This document shows, piece after piece, positions 6,829 to 8,760 of a stretch of DNA of 8,760 nt. Position numbers and translations under genes: made by a program. Position 1 is the first letter of the stretch, and each line of letters starts with the position of its first letter. Source of the DNA: Candidatus Omnitrophota bacterium (lineage in GTDB: Bacteria > Omnitrophota > Koll11 > Gygaellales > Profunditerraquicolaceae); assembly GCA_028719045.1 (NCBI GenBank), contig JAQULD010000067.1:1-8760 (forward strand), given 5' to 3'. The notes under the pieces are model-generated. The model was given only the letters and a program-made list of their open reading frames with translations. It did not search any database and was not told the DNA's origin.

Positions 6829-7904
6829 AGCCGGAAAGTTAAAAAGGCCCCGATCATGCCGAATATAATATCCGGCAGCCAAAGCGCTATCTTTGGGTCC
6901 ACATAATTTTGCAGGCTCAACGCTTCCGAGCCCAGGAGCAAAAGATAATAAACCCCCACGATCAAAAACGCGATGCCGAAGTTTATGGATTTTTCCCTGC
7001 GTTTGGTAATGACCGCCAGCGGTATCCCTAAAAGCGTAAATACGAAACAGGAGAAAGCGAGGGCCAGCTTTTTATGTATCTCCGTAACAAGCGGAGTCGG
7101 GTCTATCCCTTCTTTGGAAAGTTTGCGTATTTCACCCGTCAGTTCCTGTATGGTCATGTCTTTGGGCTTCTTTTCGATCTTTCCTTTATCCTTGAGGTCG
7201 GAAAGGCTAAGGGACATAAAATAATTCTTGAAATTCAACTTGTAAAAAGCGCTGGGGTTATTGGGGTCAGGCTCATCGGCGGTGCCGTCGATCAATTTAA
7301 GTTTTATGAAATCCTTTTCCGGGACGAATTCTCCCCTTTTGGCAATGATGATGCGGGTGGGTTTGCCTTCCTGAGGCTCGTAAATACGCACGTTATTGAG
7401 TTTGTTCTGGTCTATGGAATGGATAAAAAGTATGTATTTATTGAAGGAATTGATGAAGACCCCCGGCTCAAGCGCCGCGGTGGGATTTTTAATGCCCACT
7501 TCCATCAGGGTCTGCCTTGAGGCGTAATGCGCGTAGGGTATGACCCGGTCGTTAAATATGACCAGTAACAGGCTAAGCATGAGGCTTAGCAGAAAAACCG
7601 GTATGGTAAGCTTAAAGATATTTATGCCGCTTGCCTTTATGGTGATAATTTCATTGTCGCTGGATAACCTGCCCAGGGAGAGGAGCACTCCCACCAGTGT
7701 CGCGATAGGGAGGGTGTAAGTCAATAGGTACGGTATCATGTACAGGAAGAGCTTGAACACGCTGTAAATATCTACTCCCTTGTTGATCACCAGGTCCGCT
7801 ATTTTTACGAGGTTGCCGAGCAGCATTACGAAAGTCAATACCCCTAAGGCCAAAAACAGCGGCCCCACGAATTCCTTAAGTAAATAATCCCTTAATACTT
7901 TCAT
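6816..7904 (-). CDS. lptF: LPS export ABC transporter permease, LptF-type
   Basis: Partner permease to the downstream LptG-type protein in the LptB2FG complex; 362 residues (E. coli LptF 366). Three N-terminal membrane segments (about 13-32, 50-76, 98-117), a periplasmic domain rich in Asn, Lys and Pro (about 120-278), and three C-terminal segments (about 280-298, 308-326, 340-358). The LGRLSSDNEIITIKASG loop (78-94) matches the family cytoplasmic motif, and FTLLGIPLAV in segment four parallels LLGIPFAL in the neighbour, consistent with an old duplication. It begins 3 bases after the comF stop with no Shine-Dalgarno sequence, so its translation is probably coupled to comF. lptB, lptC and lptA are not in the window. 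Assignment as F rather than G is less certain than family membership. Confidence 0.88.
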   Translation of the reverse strand: MKVLRDYLLKEFVGPLFLALGVLTFVMLLGNLVKIADLVINKGVDIYSVFKLFLYMIPYLLTYTLPIATLVGVLLSLGRLSSDNEIITIKASGINIFKLTIPVFLLSLMLSLLLVIFNDRVIPYAHYASRQTLMEVGIKNPTAALEPGVFINSFNKYILFIHSIDQNKLNNVRIYEPQEGKPTRIIIAKRGEFVPEKDFIKLKLIDGTADEPDPNNPSAFYKLNFKNYFMSLSLSDLKDKGKIEKKPKDMTIQELTGEIRKLSKEGIDPTPLVTEIHKKLALAFSCFVFTLLGIPLAVITKRREKSINFGIAFLIVGVYYLLLLGSEALSLQNYVDPKIALWLPDIIFGMIGAFLTFRLCVY

Positions 7905-7907
7905 TTT

Positions 7908-8633
7908 TTAATTGGCTAGTGTGCAGACAAATACTATATTGGCGCCCGCTTCTTTCAAGGCAAAGGCGGCTTCTGAAGCCGTGGCGCCCGTGGTTAATAC
8001 GTCGTCAATCAACAGTATGTTCTTTCCTTTTAAGGCTTGTTTCCGGCAGACGGAAAAACTTCCCCTTACGTTAGCCTGGCGCTGGCAATCGGGGAGTTCT
8101 GTCTGCGTCCGCGTATTGCGGTGGCGGACAAGGATTTCACCGTCGAGTTTTATAGAATATCTTTGCGCCAGGAATCCTCCTAATATTTGCGCCTGGTTAA
8201 ATTCCCTTTCCCTGAGTTTTGTTTTATGCAGGGGGACGGGAATGACCAAATCCAGGTAATCGAACGGCAGCAGGTATTCGTCGATATATTCAGCCATTAA
8301 TTTACTTAAGGTCTGCCCCAGATAATCTTTGTTTTTGTACTTGAAACCGTGTATGAGTTCCTTAACGGTTCCTTCGTAAATACATGGGCTGAAGGCGCGG
8401 TCAAAATGAAGTTTTTTCTTCTGGCATAAGGGACAGATGTTTTTTGAAAATCCCCGCTTTTCTAACTGCCTGCCGCAGGATTGGCAGAAGGGAGGAAGGT
8501 TCTTCTTGATTTTTCCCCGGCACTGCGGACAGACGAAGCTATCCTTAGCCTCATGCCTTAGCAATTTCTCGCAGGAGAGGCAGGTTTTAGGATACACAAT
8601 TCCCCTTAAACCGTGTATCAGGCTGCGAAACAT
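7908..8633 (-). CDS. comF: ComF family protein (zinc-finger phosphoribosyltransferase-like)
   Basis: A 241-residue ComF/GntX-type protein. The N-terminal zinc-binding part has four CxxC pairs: Cys18/21, Cys35/38, Cys50/53 and Cys67/70. The C-terminal type I phosphoribosyltransferase-like domain has the PRPP-loop motif IDDVLTTGAT at 209-218, preceded by IPVPLH and FNQAQILG. Family members act in handling incoming single-stranded DNA during natural transformation, but many non-competent bacteria carry them and the reaction is not established, so function here is unproven. The ATG at 8633 keeps the short helix LRGIVYPK before the first CxxC, which is usual in the family. A GTG at 8597 preceded closely by AGGGGA is an alternative that would shorten this helix. 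First gene of the comF-lptF-lptG run, with a good promoter directly upstream. Confidence 0.93.
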   Translation of the reverse strand: MFRSLIHGLRGIVYPKTCLSCEKLLRHEAKDSFVCPQCRGKIKKNLPPFCQSCGRQLEKRGFSKNICPLCQKKKLHFDRAFSPCIYEGTVKELIHGFKYKNKDYLGQTLSKLMAEYIDEYLLPFDYLDLVIPVPLHKTKLREREFNQAQILGGFLAQRYSIKLDGEILVRHRNTRTQTELPDCQRQANVRGSFSVCRKQALKGKNILLIDDVLTTGATASEAAFALKEAGANIVFVCTLAN

Positions 8634-8639
8634 ACGGAT

Positions 8640-8668
8640 ATGATAACAACGAAATATCTGTTTGTCAA
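8640..8668 (-). promoter_or_regulatory. Predicted sigma70-type promoter of comF-lptF-lptG
   Basis: On the minus strand a perfect TTGACA (-35, bases 8668-8663) is followed by exactly 17 bases and TATCAT (-10, bases 8645-8640, one mismatch to consensus). The -10 ends only 6 bases before the comF ATG at 8633, so the usual start point falls on the start codon itself and the message would be leaderless. No Shine-Dalgarno sequence precedes the ATG, which agrees with this reading. Confidence 0.65.
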
Positions 8669-8670
8669 AC
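8660..8670. repeat. 11-bp palindrome over the comF -35 box
   Basis: GTTTG-T-CAAAC is a perfect inverted repeat of 5-base arms around one central base, and it covers the predicted -35 hexamer of comF. A repressor binding here would block the comF promoter. CTGTTT also occurs at 8658-8663 and again 13 bases on at 8671-8676. The arms are short, so chance is quite possible. Confidence 0.3.
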
Positions 8671-8681
8671 CTGTTTATTGG

Positions 8682-8709
8682 TTGCGAAAAATGCCTGCGA
8701 TGTTATAAT
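8682..8709 (+). promoter_or_regulatory. Predicted sigma70-type promoter of the rightmost gene
   Basis: TTGCGA (8682-8687, four of six consensus bases) is followed by a 16-base spacer and a perfect TATAAT (8704-8709). Transcription would start around 8715-8717, only a few bases before the ATG at 8719, leaving almost no 5' leader. Confidence 0.65.
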
Positions 8710-8718
8710 ATAGGACTA

Positions 8719-8760
8719 ATGAAAAAGATTTTTAAGATGTTTATAACCGGGTTGATTGTC
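8719..8760 (+). CDS. Start of an unidentified, probably exported or membrane protein (partial)
   Basis: Only 14 codons are visible before the window ends: MKKIFKMFITGLIV, in frame to the last base. Lys residues at positions 2, 3 and 6 followed by a hydrophobic run resemble the start of a signal peptide or first membrane segment; nothing more can be said of its function. AGGA (8712-8715) lies just 3 bases before the ATG, too close for an ordinary ribosome binding site, and the strong TATAAT ends 9 bases before the ATG, so a leaderless message is plausible. A second in-frame ATG at 8737 would give a leader of about 20 bases but has no Shine-Dalgarno sequence. Confidence 0.6.
   Translation, partial: MKKIFKMFITGLIV

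Noticed and set aside
6829..6882. 18-residue N-terminal extension of lptG
   Set aside because: It lies within the end of lptF, is not membrane-like, and LptG-type proteins usually start close to the LDRYI segment.
7074..7520. 148-codon + strand open frame over lptF
   Set aside because: It is antisense to the periplasmic domain of LptF and shows no motif or ribosome binding site.
7572..7590. Perfect 7-base stem, 5-base loop (GCTAAGC / GCTTAGC) inside lptF
   Set aside because: It arises where lptF encodes a repeated Leu-Ser membrane stretch (LSLMLSL); there is no T-run and it is mid-gene, so a terminator or regulatory role is unlikely.
1..8760. A novel defence, mobile or biosynthetic system
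   Set aside because: Every complete gene belongs to a well-known family, there are no direct-repeat arrays, transposases, integrase sites or unusual base composition, and the only unidentified gene is a 14-codon fragment at the right edge.

Overview
The window reads as ordinary, tightly packed bacterial chromosome of roughly middling GC content. The standard bacterial code fits: TAA, TAG and TGA all end recognisable proteins at their expected C-termini. An LptF/LptG pair shows a diderm that exports lipopolysaccharide or a similar glycolipid. Gene order, protein style, weak Shine-Dalgarno use and dense packing would suit an uncultured diderm lineage such as Omnitrophota, but this placement is an impression from the sequence and not a demonstrated assignment.

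Region 1 (about 1-5700, + strand) is a seven-gene run: metG (3' part only), tatD, mtnA, thiL, tsaE, tsaB, alr. Gaps are 2 to 8 bases, and three junctions are 4-base ATGA overlaps (mtnA/thiL, tsaE/tsaB, tsaB/alr), so one transcript with translational coupling is very likely. It combines methionyl-tRNA charging, a TatD-family nuclease, an S-methyl-5-thioribose-1-phosphate isomerase, thiamine diphosphate synthesis, two parts of the tRNA t6A machinery, and D-alanine supply for peptidoglycan. The metG-tatD and thiL-tsaE-tsaB pairings are known from other bacteria; the insertion of mtnA and the presence of alr where rimI/tsaD often follow are local features.

Region 2 (about 5728-8633, - strand) is a three-gene run read comF, lptF, lptG, converging on alr with only 27 bases between stop codons. 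ComF is a zinc-finger phosphoribosyltransferase-like protein of the DNA-uptake family. LptF and LptG are the two membrane subunits of the LPS-extracting ABC transporter; the ATPase LptB is not in the window.

Region 3 (8634-8760) is a divergent regulatory region followed by the first 14 codons of a + strand gene with a membrane or signal-peptide-like N-terminus. Good sigma70-type promoters can be read in both directions, and both would start transcription at or within a few bases of the start codon, so both messages may be leaderless. This is the most interesting observation here. I see no mobile element, CRISPR array, RNA gene or evidence of an undescribed multi-gene system.
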